Positions 13,101-26,273 of a stretch of DNA of 64,000 nt are shown piece after piece (positions within the stretch are counted from its first letter, which is position 1; each line of letters begins with the position of its first letter). The position numbers and the translations under genes are program-made. Below the pieces are notes generated by a model. The model saw only the letters and a list, made by a program, of their open reading frames with translations. It was not told the origin of the DNA and did no database searches. Source of the DNA: Hemibagrus wyckioides. Its lineage: Eukaryota; Chordata; Actinopteri; Siluriformes; Bagridae. Location: positions 10,549,392-10,613,391 of the forward strand of contig NC_080734.1 in assembly GCF_019097595.1 (NCBI RefSeq), written 5' to 3'.

Positions 13101-16100
13101 CTAACACCACTACAGCTACAGTTAACACAAACCTGAACACACAGGAAAGTTAAGAAGGAAACTCAGAAGATAACAAATGATTCAGAAACCGTGTGTTAGT
13201 GAGGTGTTCAGCTAGCATGAACATTCAGGACAGCTTCAATACTTTCTCGACCTGTACTGGAGGGAGGAATGTCATAAATATCTTTTTTCTTCTTCTAGTG
13301 TTTTGATGATGATGATGGTGGTGAAGAGTGTTTTCCTTTAATTTACCACAAATGTTCATTCTTATAGCAGTACTGAACTCAACCTACAGAGCTGTTTTTG
13401 TGAGTGTGTGTGTGTGTGTGTGTGTAGCACTGTGCCATCCTAATGAATTTACCGGGCTGGGCTGGCTGACCTGAAGTAGACGTTGCCATGGCAATACTGG
13501 TCCATTAGCTCAAGAGCACAAGAGAATAACAAGCTCCGCTTAAAAACACACCAATTGTCCCATTTTATTTCATGGCGAAAATACCCCCAAATATCATGTT
13601 TACCCCACCTTTCCTTTAGTCTCCATCCCTTTTCATCTCTTTCAGCACACTTTATTCAAATCCTGGTGCTTTTTTCCCCCTCTACTTTTAATCTGTCTCT
13701 GAGTCATTCTGAGGTGCAGGTGCTTTTAAGATTAAAAAGTAAATAAAAACCAAGTTTGGTGAGATATAGTTATGATTTCATTAAAATTAAAACAAAAGCC
13801 TGGCCACATTTGTCATTTTTTTTTGTGTGTGTGAGAAATCTTTTTCCAGGCTATCACACATTCATGAGGAAGTCATTAGCATGACCACAATAAACAGCAA
13901 TTTATTAATGAAATGATATTTATTAAAGAGATAATGAATCACTGATGTGGGGAAGATCATTGATAATACTACTGAAATAGGATGTTCATTGAAAACATAA
14001 AGTTAAATGCATGACATGCATGTGATCTTTGTCTAATCTGTGTGAGGACATTGAATGATTGTTGATACAGTTGTGAGTTTTGAGCAAAATCTTAACAATA
14101 ATACAGCTTTTCTATACGTCAAACCCGGAGCTATTCCTTAAGAAGGTTCACTGGTGTCTAAGGAAAGCAGGTAAACACATGACAAGTCACTCGAGCTAGT
14201 CAGCAGAGATCACACTTTTCATAATGAGTCGCCTCTCATTCACAATGTAATCTAGAGCCGGTCCATAATAATCCACTCAATGCTTCTCTATGCTCCAGAG
14301 ACACAAGTCTGCACAAGTCAATTAACCCTCTCTGACCTCTAGTCTAATGGTATTTGGGTGAAAGCTGGGCTCAGAAAAGCTGATCAATAATACACACTGT
14401 ACATGTCAGAGCCACCTGACGCCTGATGTCTGTCTCTATTGGTGCCATAAAAACTAAACCCTGTGCCTGACAGTGCAAATAGCTCCAGCTGCTTCAGAGT
14501 TTATCAACTACAGACTTTGCAGAGTGCAGCAGTGATGTGCTGAAGAAAGCATTGTGACAGTCAGAGGACACAATGTGTGCATTTCTTCATTTCTCCATCG
14601 TCGCTGCCTTGTAGTTTTACCAAAACGAGAAATATGTACACCGTTGTCATATACTGATGACCAGTAGAGGGCAGTGAAGACTTTGAAATAAATCCAGTAC
14701 AAACATCATCTTATCTTACTGATAAAGAACAATATAGGGAGGGGATCCTGCCTACAGTAAACATGTTAGAAGTTAGATAAGCTAGGCAAAGACTGACTCA
14801 CCATCTACAACTACTCCCACAAATATTCTGAAAACCATTTGCTTTATTCTGGATCTTTTGTTCTGAAGCAAGATTAGTAGTAAAGTGGATGCCATCTGTC
14901 CCGGGGATCTGAACCCAGCTGCTGCATGTGTTTGACACTCCTTCAAATAAAATGACTTTAAATCCTAAGTTCCTCAGAGAGACTCATCTGCCAAGTGCAA
15001 CTCGATTACCGAAGCTGTGATGGAAGAGGGGGTCCAATCAGAGCTGTAACTAAATAAACCAGGTCATATGGGCTTGATTAGGATCACTCTAACAATGATG
15101 GATTGGGAGCAGGTGACAGAGTTAGTGCTGGAGCGAGATTAAAACAAGCACATGTACCAACTAACTCACGCACGGCTTCCTAACCTCACGCATTAAAAAA
15201 AATAAATCCAATTACAGAGTTATTGGATCACAAGACGCTACTGAATGTCTGGACAGGGTAATGCTCAGTAACTGATGGGATGGAGAGGGATTTAGGGGGA
15301 AATGTCTGCAATGTTAATGTCAATAACATTAAAATGTATTGATGCACTTTTTGATTGGCTGCCAATATCCAGGAGATGAGGTGGCAGTTTTCCATAGATG
15401 TGCATCAGGCTGTATAGATTACTACTACACACTTTACTACTAAAAAACTATAATAAAGCAAGCCAGAGGGGAAAAAACATTTAATAATGAAACACCATGA
15501 TGAGTTGGATCATGTGACAGGCAAAACCACAGCTGAGTAGATCCTACAGAAGCTGTAATGATTCATGATTAAAAGAAACTAGAATTGCATACATTTATTT
15601 ATTTAATTTATTTCTTATTTACTATTTATTCAATGGTTTTAAATTCGCTCCTGAAGGACTGGTTGTTTCTGTGGTGACATGCAGCATTTCACCACCTTTT
15701 AAGGAAAATATATGACCTTTGTAGTTTTGCTCAACCCCAAAAGGACTTGAAAACATCTACCAGTTAATGTTTGCCTACCAGTGTCCCATTTATACATCTC
15801 ATCAGAGAGATACAGGAACAGAAACAGAGAGGGAAAATACTGGAAGAGTAAGTGTGAGGTTGTTGAGATTGTGGAAATCCACCTGTCCCTGGTGAGGGAG
15901 GTCTTTTGTCTTGAACCTGTTTCCAGTAGGGGATATGGAGCTGGGTGAGAGGCTGCAGGAGGCACCATGGAACAATACACTTTTGTCATGGTGCTTAACC
16001 AAAACTGCAAGAGTTAGTCAGGCAAAGCAAAAGACCAGGAATTTCTTTTCAGCTCTTCCCGGCCAGGGGTCGGAACTCCCCCACTACTCCTCTCAGAGTT

Positions 16101-17659
16101 TAAGCCTGGCACCAACAATAGGAAAGGCGACTGATTGCTGAAGTGCACCTACCCTCCTCCACGCCCTGCCCAGGAGCCTCGCTGTGCCACACGGGGCAAC
16201 ATGAAGAGATCAGTGCTGCGGTTTCACTTCTATTGTTTAAGCTCACTATCACTTGAATAATAAAGACTGCCCATCATTAAGCATAAATGGATAAACACTA
16301 AACAAGACAAAGGTGATGGGGTGAATTGTGAAAGCAGCACTGCAGGCTGCTGTCCTGCCCCATCTCAACTGGGTCAGGATCAGTAGGCTAATGACGCTAA
16401 CGAAGGTTCTTAGCCTGGAGTCTTAGTCACTGCTTAACTCCTTCACATGATCCCTTAGAAAAGTCCAGTCTCTGTATTCACTACTCAGACCTATTCTTTA
16501 GTGTTACAAATGTGGCAAGATTCACCGTGTCAGTTTGCTAGGACATTTATGCTTTACTTATGACTAACTCTTAAATTCAATGTACACATTTTCACATTGG
16601 CTCATGAAATGATACACAAGAGTAAGAGATCCTTGCAAAGGATATAGTGATAGTTTGTGCTGCCCAGTTGAGCCATAGATCATCTGTATGATTAATATTT
16701 AAATCAAACAAACAGAGTATCATTATTAGTATTATCAGTGGTTAATAATATGCAGCAGATGAGTGCAAAAGACTTTAAGGTCCTTTGGAATGGCATTGTT
16801 TATGAGTTTTGTTTTCCATCCCTGATTCATCTGTATTTCTGTGGTGTCCTGTCCGTCCCTCCTGAGAGATACTGCAAGAGGACAAGCCAACAAAAACTGG
16901 TCAGAATGCCTGATGAGGGCTTAGAAAAAATCGATAAAACACCTGCTCTGTCTCAAACCATCAAGCTCACTCATATACACACAAATAGTCCAAGACACAT
17001 GCTGAAAAGTAATGTGGAAATGTGACAAGTATCCATAAGCATGAGCTGACTGTCAGTAACAAGCCCACTGGAAAACCGGTTTATTCAGAATGAACTACAG
17101 TGAGGAGCTGAGCAGCATCTTGCACTGTCACAGTTTATTAGCTCTGACCAGTGTGAGACAGACGCGTAGAGCCGTCCTGTCCGCACATTCAACCGGAATA
17201 AAATAGGATTACCATACTGACTATCTACATCGACTCAGTCAGCACTTTGCAGCAGAGGTTAAGCTATAACTATGTTTCCAGACATGGGAAAAGCTTCAGG
17301 TTGGAGGTCATTACACTCTGCTTTTTCTTAGCAACATGACACACTGCAAAAAAAATAAATGCGTAAATAAAAATTTCAAGAGAAATAACCAAACAGGACC
17401 TAACTTCACAGTGCTTCCACGACGTTAAACAGAGCTATTAATGGATAAAATACATAAATTAATAAATACAAATTTGTTAGCATTGCAAAAATGCTGTGGT
17501 GTAAGAGGAATAAATCACTTGTTATTTATAAACGTTAATTATCGCGGAGATAATTCTCTTTTGGAAACTAGGTCATAGTATACTTGCTTTTAACTATGCG
17601 TGAGCAAGATGGCTGCCGTGCATATCCTGCATGTCCTGCACTTGTACATGCTCTCAAAA

Positions 17660-17705
<46 letters not shown>

Positions 17706-19248
17706 CTGTGTGTATGTGTATTATTCTAGACCGTTATTGAAGAATAATATTAATCAGTTTTCCAATTCCACTTACTCTAATTACTGAATATGGCAAAGCT
17801 CTTGTGTAGCCTTACAGACAGCCCCATTTTGCATACAGGTCTTCTTAGTTTTAGAGATTAGTAAGCAGTTTTCAAATTGAGACGGAAAAGGGTTGAAGAT
17901 TTTTTAAAAAAAAAGACTGAGTTTGTTAGTCACTGTGCATAAAATCGCTAAACAGTACACTCCAGACAGACGGGGATGTTATAGCTCTGACATGCCGTCT
18001 AGTGGATACCGATTTGAATCCTTCAGATGTACATAAAATATACAGCCAATTATCAATGTGAACAATCCCATTTGAGTTGCCGCTGCTTGTTACACACAAA
18101 GTCACAGCATCTCTAAAACACACATCTCTAACCTCACCACAGTAGCTCACCAAGAAACAGCCATTTCTCTCACCCAGGTTCACACATGACCAACAACATT
18201 TCACCTTTTGTACTGCACATTAAGTGAGAAATGGAAGTCAGTAAATCAGTGCGCTGCTATAAACGATCAATAAACCACCTCTGACTGGAGAGTGAGTGAA
18301 TGAATCTCTCCTTATGGAGAAGAGGATGGGACGAGGCCTTGGAGGGGTTAAACTAGAGGGTCTAGAGGGTCTCAGGCACCATTCTAAAGGGTAAAGGTCA
18401 GCAAGTCAGATCGACACAATCTGTGCATGGGTAAAAGGGACAAAAGCATTCACACCAGATGCAGTGATGAAGAAAAGAAAAAAAGAAACCAATATTTCAC
18501 CCAGATGTTAGGCTGATTGAAATGAGTAATGGCAGAAATATCATTGAGGTAAATATCATATCATTTAGATGTTTAGTTCTATTTAATGTAGCTGAAAACT
18601 CACATATTAGGTTCATGATGAGTGCTACAATCTGAATTGGGGCTACTTTTATCTCTGCTGCTTGTGTAGATAATAACTCTAAATGTATGTGTATAAGCGC
18701 CCAAGAACTTTTAAAATTCACTTGCATCTTTATTACAACTGTGCAAAAAACACAAGTATGATCAGTACATCAGTGATGATGAAGTTCAGTTTTTCAGAAT
18801 AAAATCACAGCAGCAGATTCTGAATGACACAAAAATGTAATAGAATCTATTATTTGCATGCTTTGGACAGACAAAGATATGTAATGTCTATGAGTGAATG
18901 AAATACCAAGCTGTCACTGTACTGCATATCTGAATCTTCGTGATGCAGACAGAATGCAGATAACGTGTGTGACATCAGGTCAGGTGCAAAAGATGGATTC
19001 TGCTTCTCCTTCATTTTACAACACTGGTTTGAACTCATCACTAACTAGTATCAGTTTTTACAGAGGCTCTACAAGCTTAGTGTGAAATAACAGAAGAGTA
19101 CTAGAAAAGATAACACAGATACAGTATCTAATAGAGACTAATTTTCTTCTGCAAAGTTGGCGAAAAGAAACTCAACGGAAGAATAGCTAACACAGCATCT
19201 ATTGTAGATAAAAATCCAGAAAGGTCTCACAGCATGTGAAGCACTCAC
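10165..19248. other. long nhsl1 intron segment, no gene recognised
   Basis: Nine kilobases without a supportable exon. It contains TG repeats (10747-10779, 13400-13425), a TA/TG compound repeat at 17658-17706, a degenerate interspersed sequence rich in GATACGATTC words at 12218-12425, and a possible SINE remnant at 10660-10735. A near-palindromic RFX-type site is at 13482-13495. ORFs are short and look random. Confidence 0.6.
13482..13495. promoter_or_regulatory. RFX X-box-like palindrome
   Basis: GTTGCCATGGCAAT matches the symmetrical RFX X-box (GTTGCCATGGCAAC) at 13 of 14 positions. RFX factors bind such sites in promoters and enhancers of ciliary and immune genes. It lies deep in an nhsl1 intron, so a role is unproven. 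A single 14-base site can occur by chance. Confidence 0.3.
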
Positions 19249-19483
19249 AGTAAAAGCAGGACCTGGATCTCCTCTCCCGGCAGGACTGAGTGCGTCTGAG
19301 CGGACACTCCTGCTCTCCTCTGCCCTCCGATCTCAGAATAGGTTTATTGGTCCAGAGTGACTGGTGTCTCTGATGAACTCTGGAGGTCAGCATTCGGCGG
19401 TGGAAACTGCCTTCTGTTAGGGGCCTAGAAGTGCTGCCCAGCTTCGGAGCCTGGCACTGAGGCAGGGGCTGAGCATTGCCCAT
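19249..19483 (-). CDS. candidate alternative first exon of nhsl1 (MGNAQ..., 78 codons + 1 nt)
   Basis: A minus-strand ORF starts at an ATG in strong context (cagaagATGG) and encodes MGNAQPLPQCQAPKLGSTSR, followed by a basic, Arg/Ser/Cys-rich stretch ending RRSRSCFY. At codon 78 plus 1 nt there is a donor-like ACT/GTGAGTGC. Splicing there to exon 2 keeps frame and makes the junction codon TCT (Ser), giving SCFY-S-VSNLDEE. A second in-phase GTGAGA lies 21 nt further on. It sits on the same strand as nhsl1, between the 32-kb first exon and exon 2, in a GC-richer island. NHS-family genes are known to use several first exons, so the position and phase fit. I do not recognise the peptide in other species, and the MGN start only weakly resembles an N-myristoylation signal (Pro at position 6). 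It could be a chance ORF in GC-rich intron. Confidence 0.42.
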
Positions 19484-20824
19484 CTTCTGGCTGGCGCTGG
19501 CTGGCCTGGCGTGACTCTCTTCATAGCAGGCCTTGTAAGATCAGCCAGGAACTGCACGTTTGTTAGAGTGCTGCAGGTTCCTGAGGCCTGGAGGGTTGGT
19601 CCTAATGCTCAGCCCCTCCTCCCTCTCAGCTTTCCCGCCCTCTCACCCGCCACACAGCTATCCCCACCTACCCCCTACTCTCTCTAGGGGGAAGGCAGCG
19701 GGAGCTGGCTAAACAGCCCACCAGGGACACTTCTTCAAGATCCTGCTTACTGCAGCCTCCAAAAGATGAGCCCTCCTCATCCTCCTCCTCCCCTCTGTCC
19801 TCGCTTGAATGGGATTGATTTTGCTAAACAAAGAGGCCAGTGCATGGAGTGTCAAGTTACACACAAACTAGCATCTCCAAAACAAACACCAGCTACTCCA
19901 AACCGCACTCAACTTGACAAGCACAGCATTCTGAAAATAGTGGATGAGCTATGAGGAAGGCTAGACAAAAATTACAGCTCAGGATTCCACATCCAATGTG
20001 AAACTGGACACACACTCAAATCTTCTACTCTGTTCAAGTGTTCCTTATGCTGGACATTGATCGTTGCTGACCATCAGCCTTTCTGTCCCAGTGCATGCTG
20101 GTCAGTATGGCCAACCTCTTTCTGGTCCTGTCCAGGGCTAATCTCTTAACGCAGATTAACTGCCCCTGGCCCTCTTTATGCACACACACACACACACTTT
20201 TTACATTCAGTTATTTTGTTATTGAGTGTATTGTAGCTCTTCCTGACACAGAAATGTAGAGCCAGGCTGAAAAGTGTCCATTTTGAAAACTAATCTGAAT
20301 CAGCGATACAACCCTCCTAAATTTTACATGCCTCAACCTGTTAAAATAAACCCAGCCGTAAAGGTTCTCTCACCTAGAATCTCAGAAAACACAAAAGAAC
20401 GTAGAAGTGAGAATGTCCGATGTTGAATTTTCTCTCACCCTCGGTCTAACTGCAAGGTTATACGTTCGAAAGTAACAGCTGAACTACAATAAGAGACACT
20501 TTCAAAGCCAGTGTTCTCTAGATGCTTCATTGAATATGAGCACATTATCACCTGGACTAATCTAAATTCAATCTGATTACAGCGTTACGTGCTGCTGCCC
20601 TGCTGAGAGGCACGTCTGCATGGCACGTCATACAGTCACGTCCACGGCAAGGTGTGGCTCTGCACAGTCAGAGTGTAAGATGTATTTGTTCAAAATTAAT
20701 AAATTCGCGTAAAACCTGTGACAAGACCTAAAGAGGCACAATGAAATCACAACACTGCAACAGCTCCCCCTGCTGGTCAGTTGCACCACACATCAGCTCT
20801 CTGCCACAGATGTAATGTATCTGT
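19484..20824. other. GC-richer flank upstream of the candidate 19-kb exon
   Basis: The stretch 19484-19760 is C-rich on the plus strand and contrasts with the AT-rich surroundings. It would be the promoter side of the candidate alternative exon. I see no TATA box. From 19760 to 20824 the sequence is ordinary intron with a short AC repeat at 20181-20200. Confidence 0.4.
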
Positions 20825-21170
20825 GCCAAATTGTGATGGATAGACGACTGGATCAGAGCATCTCCAAAACTGCAGCTCTCGTGGAGTGTTCCCGGTCTGC
20901 AGTGGTCAGGAGCTGTCAAAAGTATTCTTGTAATTCTTGTAAGTATCCTTTAAGTCCTGTAAGTTGCAAGATGTGGCCCATGGAGGCCCCACATCACAAC
21001 TTACAGCACCTAAAGGATCTGCTGCTAATATCTTGGTGCCACATACCACAGCTCACCTTCAGGGATCTAATGGAGTCCATGCCTCGATAGGTCAGGGCTG
21101 TTTTGGCAGCAAAAGGGGGACCAACACAATATTAGGCAGGTGGTCATAATGTTATGCTTGATCAGTGTAT
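20825..21170 (+). mobile_element. Tc1-like deletion derivative, family A (copy with right end)
   Basis: The sequence begins inside the transposase helix-turn-helix region ([20 protein letters not shown]). It then jumps past the catalytic domain to the C terminus (NLQHLKDLLLISWCHIPQLT, ending ESMPR before a stop). The right terminal end reads AGGCAGGTGGTCATAATGTT and ends ATCAGTGTA. The left terminal repeat is lost. At the join there is an inverted duplication, with arms at 20946-20978 and 20985-21017. It has no DDE domain, so it cannot move by itself. The copy at 25871-26273 shares the inverted join. Confidence 0.85.
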
Positions 21171-22336
21171 ACTGTATGTATACATATACATGGCTATTTA
21201 ACATACACTGACTTTAATAGACCATTGTAAATAAATAAATTGAGCTAATGTCTTGAACTGTACTACCAAAGTTTCAAATCTTACTGTCCAGGTACATTTT
21301 CTGGTAGCCCATCATTGTGCCTGGGAGGAAAAATAATAACTATTTAAACAGAGTGAGGATACCTCTGCTAGTTGGGGTTTCTTCGATCATTATAAAATGC
21401 ATCACATTCTTTAGGTTGCTTCTATCATAGGTCTCTACATGTTTAGTAAAACTAGTTGTGTGTGTGGGCTGATATCAGACACAAATAAGTCTGATAATGT
21501 TCTTCATATTCCAGTATTTTGGTCAAGTTTCTTTCAAAAAGACAGGATAGACAAAAATCAAACTAAAAATAAAACAATTTGCAAAAAGCAAACAGTTAAT
21601 TTGATGCTGATGAGCCAGCAACCTCAGGAAAGTCTGGAACTCTACCAAGATACACAGTGAGCAGCCCATTCACTGACCACAGAATGAGCTCATTTAATAA
21701 AAAAAAAAGATAAAGAAAACCAGTAGTTTCTGTTCAGAGCCATGACATCTTAGAGAGAATGACCACATTACATTCTCATCTTTGCATGTGTGTCTTTATT
21801 CTGAGTGTTTATGTGTGTGTTTGTGTGTGTGTGTATCTCTGTGGACACGTTACTCCTGACTCTGACCTTTTGACCATCCTGGCCCATCCTAATGCGCTAC
21901 TTGATTCCATGTGGAAACCATAAAGTTCGCAGTTTATACAGTTTATACCCCTTTTCACTCTTTTCACGCCCATTAAAAGTCCAGGTGGCTAGAATCATAC
22001 ATGCTGCTGAGTTAAAACAGGCTTCGTGGAAACATCATGAGGAGTGACTCAATTAATGGTTATGATTTAAAAAAAAAAAAAAAGCCACATCAACAGGCAA
22101 ACCTCAAAGTCTGAAAATAGACAGTTTGTTTCATGTATCAGGTTTGCACTGCTGGGTATGATTAGGAGACGGCTTGTGCTTCTATATTTATCCTGACGCT
22201 GACGTTTTTTCTTTCCACATCTCCACATCACGTGTAGAAGTCACACTTTTTCTGTAATTCTCACTCAGAGTCACACATACAAATTAGAGAAGAAACATGC
22301 ATCTCTCTCTCTCTCACCTTCACAGCATCAGCACTA
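21171..22336. other. nhsl1 intron segment, no gene
   Basis: No exon, tRNA or clear element was seen. There are short A-runs and a TG repeat near 21811-21834. Confidence 0.6.
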
Positions 22337-22517
22337 TAAACACCCTGACACCATTTACAGTATTTGGCAGACGCCCTTATCCAGAGCAACTTGCATTTTA
22401 TACAACTGAGCAACTAAGCTTTAAGAGCCTTAGCAGTAGCCACTTGATGGACCTGGGATTCAGGCTCACCACCTTCCAATCAGTAGTCCAACACTTTAAG
22501 CACTAAGCTACCACATC
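22337..22517 (-). mobile_element. tRNA-derived SINE, minus orientation
   Basis: On the minus strand the head reads TAGCTTAGTGCTTAAAGTG (A-box-like) and GCCTGAATCCC (B-box-like). It is followed by a body and the tail GCAAGTTGCTCTGGATAAGG then GCGTCTGCCAAAT. That tail is shared by many fish SINEs and their partner LINEs. It is old and degenerate, with no intact Pol III promoter assured. Confidence 0.7.
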
Positions 22518-22564
22518 TCCAACAACATATAAAGACATTTAACTATTATGCAAAAAAAACTACT

Positions 22565-22663
22565 GCAACAAATTCAATTCAATTCAGTTATATTTCTATA
22601 GTGCTTTCAACAACAGACATTGTCACAAAGCAGACTTCCAGACATCTAGATGTAGATTTAGAT
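22565..22663 (-). repeat. interspersed repeat (copy 3 of 4), minus orientation
   Basis: The plus strand begins AATTCAATTCAATTCAGTTA and continues ATAGTGCTTTCAACAACAGA, then CACAAAGCAGACTTCCAGAC. This is the reverse complement of the core at 7120-7203, including the TAGATCC block. Confidence 0.65.
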
Positions 22664-22784
22664 CCATAATGAGCATAATGAGAATCCTTAAGATGACGCA
22701 CCAGGAGACGAACCAGAGTTAAGCATCTTTTCTATTGAGATATTAATCAAAGCATCTAGATATTGAGATTATTTAAGTCTTTTC

Positions 22785-23071
22785 AGCTATGGAGGAAGAC
22801 TCAATCCATCTTGTGGGAGATGCTCCAGAAAGCATGGGGTGAAATCTCATTAGATTATCTTGAAAAATTGACAGCTAGAATGCCCAGGCTGTAACTGCTG
22901 CAAAGTTTGAAGAAAACATTCATCATTTACATCAAAATCATTATTTCTAACTCTGACATGTCAGCATGTCCTGTTCTTTTGCTATATTTTCTATTCAGAC
23001 TAATTTCCTGTGTGTTTCCTTGGAAAACAATAAGATTTTTGAGTGATCTTAAACTTTTGAGCGGTAGTGTA
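22785..23071 (+). mobile_element. Tc1-like 3' fragment, family B (transposase C terminus and right end)
   Basis: TTGTGGGAGATGCTCCAGAA, then GCATGGGGTGAAATCTC, then TTGACAGCTAGAATGCC match the end of the transposase gene of a common fish Tc1 family. The 3' flank follows, then the terminal repeat AAACTTTTGAGCGGTAGTGT, ending at 23071. The left half is absent and reading frames are broken. This is a dead remnant of a different family from its neighbours. Confidence 0.8.
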
Positions 23072-23828
23072 TTTTAAATCCGAGTCCTAGGAATAGCCTT
23101 TAAGATTAAAGCATCAGTTTTTTATGTACCAGTGTACAACATATAGGTAAAATAAACCACTCAAGCAAGGATGATTATTGGTCAGAAACTGCTGTTTTTT
23201 GGGAAGTGGATATCTTTAGAGTATCCACTTCAGATCATCCACAGGAGCAGTAGTTCTGCATTAAGGTTGCAGAGCAAGTTCAACAAGATCATTCATAGAG
23301 CAGTCATGATATGATGGGTTCGCTCATATTCCATGCTAAATCATTATTATATGTTCACCTGATTTGAGTCAGTGTGGATCAAGTCAGAACATCTGCTTCA
23401 GAGGAAAACTTCATTTCAGGCATGACTGACACAAAAATTCTATCCATGACTCGAGATCAGATATTCAGTCACCAGCATGAGTCAGAGGAAGTTTTGGGAT
23501 GACTAAGTCTTCTTCTGTTGTGTGAAAACACACTGAGTCGTGGTTCTATGATTAAAGAAAGTATTTGTAGTAAAAACATTTAATGTACTTCTTCCTTCTA
23601 CTCTTCAATGGCTGAGTGTGAGGTCTCAGCAAAACCCTAAGATCAACAATACCATTAAGCGTTCCAGAGTCTTAACGTGTCGTTTCTCCTCACTAAATGA
23701 TTTCTTTAAACAGCTTCACTGTCCAGATAAACACACAGAGTCAGACAGAGCACCAAGGAATACTGAGCTGCTACATGAACAGCTGTGCAGAAACACAACA
23801 CCACATGTGCAACAACTGTCAACAGCTG

Positions 23829-23860
<32 letters not shown>

Positions 23861-24156
23861 ACATGCCAGCAAGCATAACCCAGGTTTTTTGTTTTAAAAA
23901 AAAGGAATGCAATATGTATTATATGAACTATTAGAGAATTCCAAAAATTCAGAACAAAAGGTTTTTGCTTCAGCATGCATGCTTATGCTTTGCATCGCAA
24001 ATACAGGGAACAGCATGTCAAACCACATTTTCTACAATGCACACACACACACACAAATATTTCAGACCTCACTCAGGACTGATTCTTGGGGGAGGTGCTC
24101 ATTATAACAAATTATGAAGAACTGCATCTAAACCATGGATCAATTACATGATAAAG

Positions 24157-24217
<61 letters not shown>

Positions 24218-24497
24218 GACATCTAAAGTTTTCATTCTTTGCTATATGACTTCTGTGACTTATGACTCCGCCCCTTCTGCTACATAGACTACATGGAAAC
24301 ACAGATACAGAACACATTTCATCTCCCTGGCAGTTGTGCATCATCATTCAGGTACCAACATCTCTACATCTTGCTGAACACGACTACTCACACAAAGAGT
24401 AAAAAATGCATATGACTGAAACACATCTACGGACTTACCTTTCATGCAGGACATGGCTCTTGCTCTTTGCTGACATTGGGGACATATCACATCTCAA

Positions 24498-24530
<33 letters not shown>

Positions 24531-25870
24531 TACACACACAGTCACACATTCTTCTCACTGTTTCTGTTCGCTCTTCCTTCCAAAAGACACTCCCCCCAGA
24601 TATCTCTCCCTCTCCTCTCACTCACACTCTCTCTCTCTCTCTCTCTCTCTCTAACACACACACACACACTCCATGGCATTTTGCCAGCTCAGGAACCACA
24701 GAAACTCTTGGCACAGCCTCCGTTCTCATTCCTCCTAGACCAGCAATTACATTATTACCCTTTTATCAATTTAATTTCATTTTGGATGTCCCTATTGTCA
24801 ATAACTGTACTATTACACACACACACACACACAATAAAATGTGTTGCTCTGAGGATGTTCAAGCCAGTCAGCAGATTCAGAACAGAATAAAAGTTAGTCT
24901 CTGCCAAACAACAGCAGGATACAACACCACACAAATACACACATCCAAACACAGCCAGTGGCTTCTACAATAACTGCTGGCCATTGAATAACATTCAGAC
25001 CCATATTATCAGACATCTTCATCATCTGAGGTCATGTACCAGCTGACATGTGTCATATTCTACTAAATACTATTGTTAAAACTACAAACTGAAATATGTT
25101 TGTCTTTTAGAGGCATCTTAACTATTTAAAGACTCCATTGTGTTACAATACACAATGAATACACATTATGAATGAACTGGGCTGATTCATCACAGCACAT
25201 ATACACTCTCATAGCCTGACATTTAATCTGCAAACTTAGTTTCAGACATGTTTAGACAGTGCATTTGTTCGTCTCATTACCCAACTATTTTACATGGGAA
25301 ATAAAATCATTTCCTTGTCGTTTCGAGGGGAAAAAAAACATAAAGCATTGGACCAAATTCAGTTTTTCATCCTTTGGACTGCTTGCCAGAATTCAGACCC
25401 CCACAGACATCTAACAGGTTTTCCCAGACAGTTAAATATATGACTCAGATGTAAGTCAGTCATTTCACAATAACCAGAGCTCATGCTCAGTCAGTGAAGG
25501 CAGAAGAAGAGTAGAAATGAGTGAAATCAGCAATAACACAGTGAGCAACGGAGCGTCAGTACTGAACCTATAATGCTCATTGATTTCCAGTGAGACGATT
25601 AAATAACCTGGACAGAGAATGACCGAAACTTGCTGACAGAGACGAAAAAATAAAACATGACTAATCCAAGAAAAAAAGGACAAAGGAAAAATGAAGCTAC
25701 ACAAAATCTGAGAAGTAATGTTAAAACTAATTACAGCCATTTTAAGTACATTTGTATATTTGTACATTTCAACTAAATGGATTGACACAATGCTGTTATG
25801 TTGATTACTTTCCAATAACAACCTACAGTGTTTTATTCCTCTTATAGCTCTGCAATTTTTAAGGATAACC
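23072..25870. other. nhsl1 intron segment with microsatellites, no gene
   Basis: Simple repeats: AC at 23829-23854, TATC at 24155-24218 (preceded by GATAAAG, again a retroposon-tail form), AC at 24498-24530, CT at 24627-24652, AC at 24653-24670 and 24815-24833. ORFs of up to 168 codons here are driven by these repeats. No host exon was recognised. Confidence 0.65.
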
Positions 25871-26273
25871 TACACAGATCAGCTATAACATTATGAGCAC
25901 TGACAGGTGAAGTGAATAACACTGATGATCTCCTCATCATGGCACCTGTTAGTGGGTGGGATATATTAGGCAGCAAGTGAACATTTTGTCCTCAAAGTCG
26001 ATGTGTTAGAAGCAGGAAAAATGGACAAGCGTAAGGATTTGTGGGAGTTTGACAAGGGCCAAATTGTGATGTCTAGACGACTGGATCAGAGCATCTCCAA
26101 AACTGCAGCTCTATTGGAGTGTTCCCGGTCTGCAGTGGTCAGTATCAATCAAAAGTATCTTTTAAGTCCTGTAAGTATCCTTTAAGTTCTGTAAGTTGTG
26201 AGGTGAGGCCCTTGCAGGCCCCACATCACAACTTACAGGACCTAAACGATCTGCTGCTAGTGCCTGGTCAGTA
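25871..26273 (+). mobile_element. Tc1-like deletion derivative, family A (copy with left end)
   Basis: It starts with the left terminal sequence TACACAGATCAGCTATAACA and the subterminal TGAAGTGAATAACACTGATG. An ATG opens [20 protein letters not shown], the N-terminal helix-turn-helix part of a Tc1 transposase (here to [10 protein letters not shown]). The coding part stops at a join with an inverted duplication, arms at 26178-26210 and 26217-26249. It ends shortly after GATCTGCTGCTA, so the right end is missing. The join structure is shared with 20825-21170. Confidence 0.85.
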
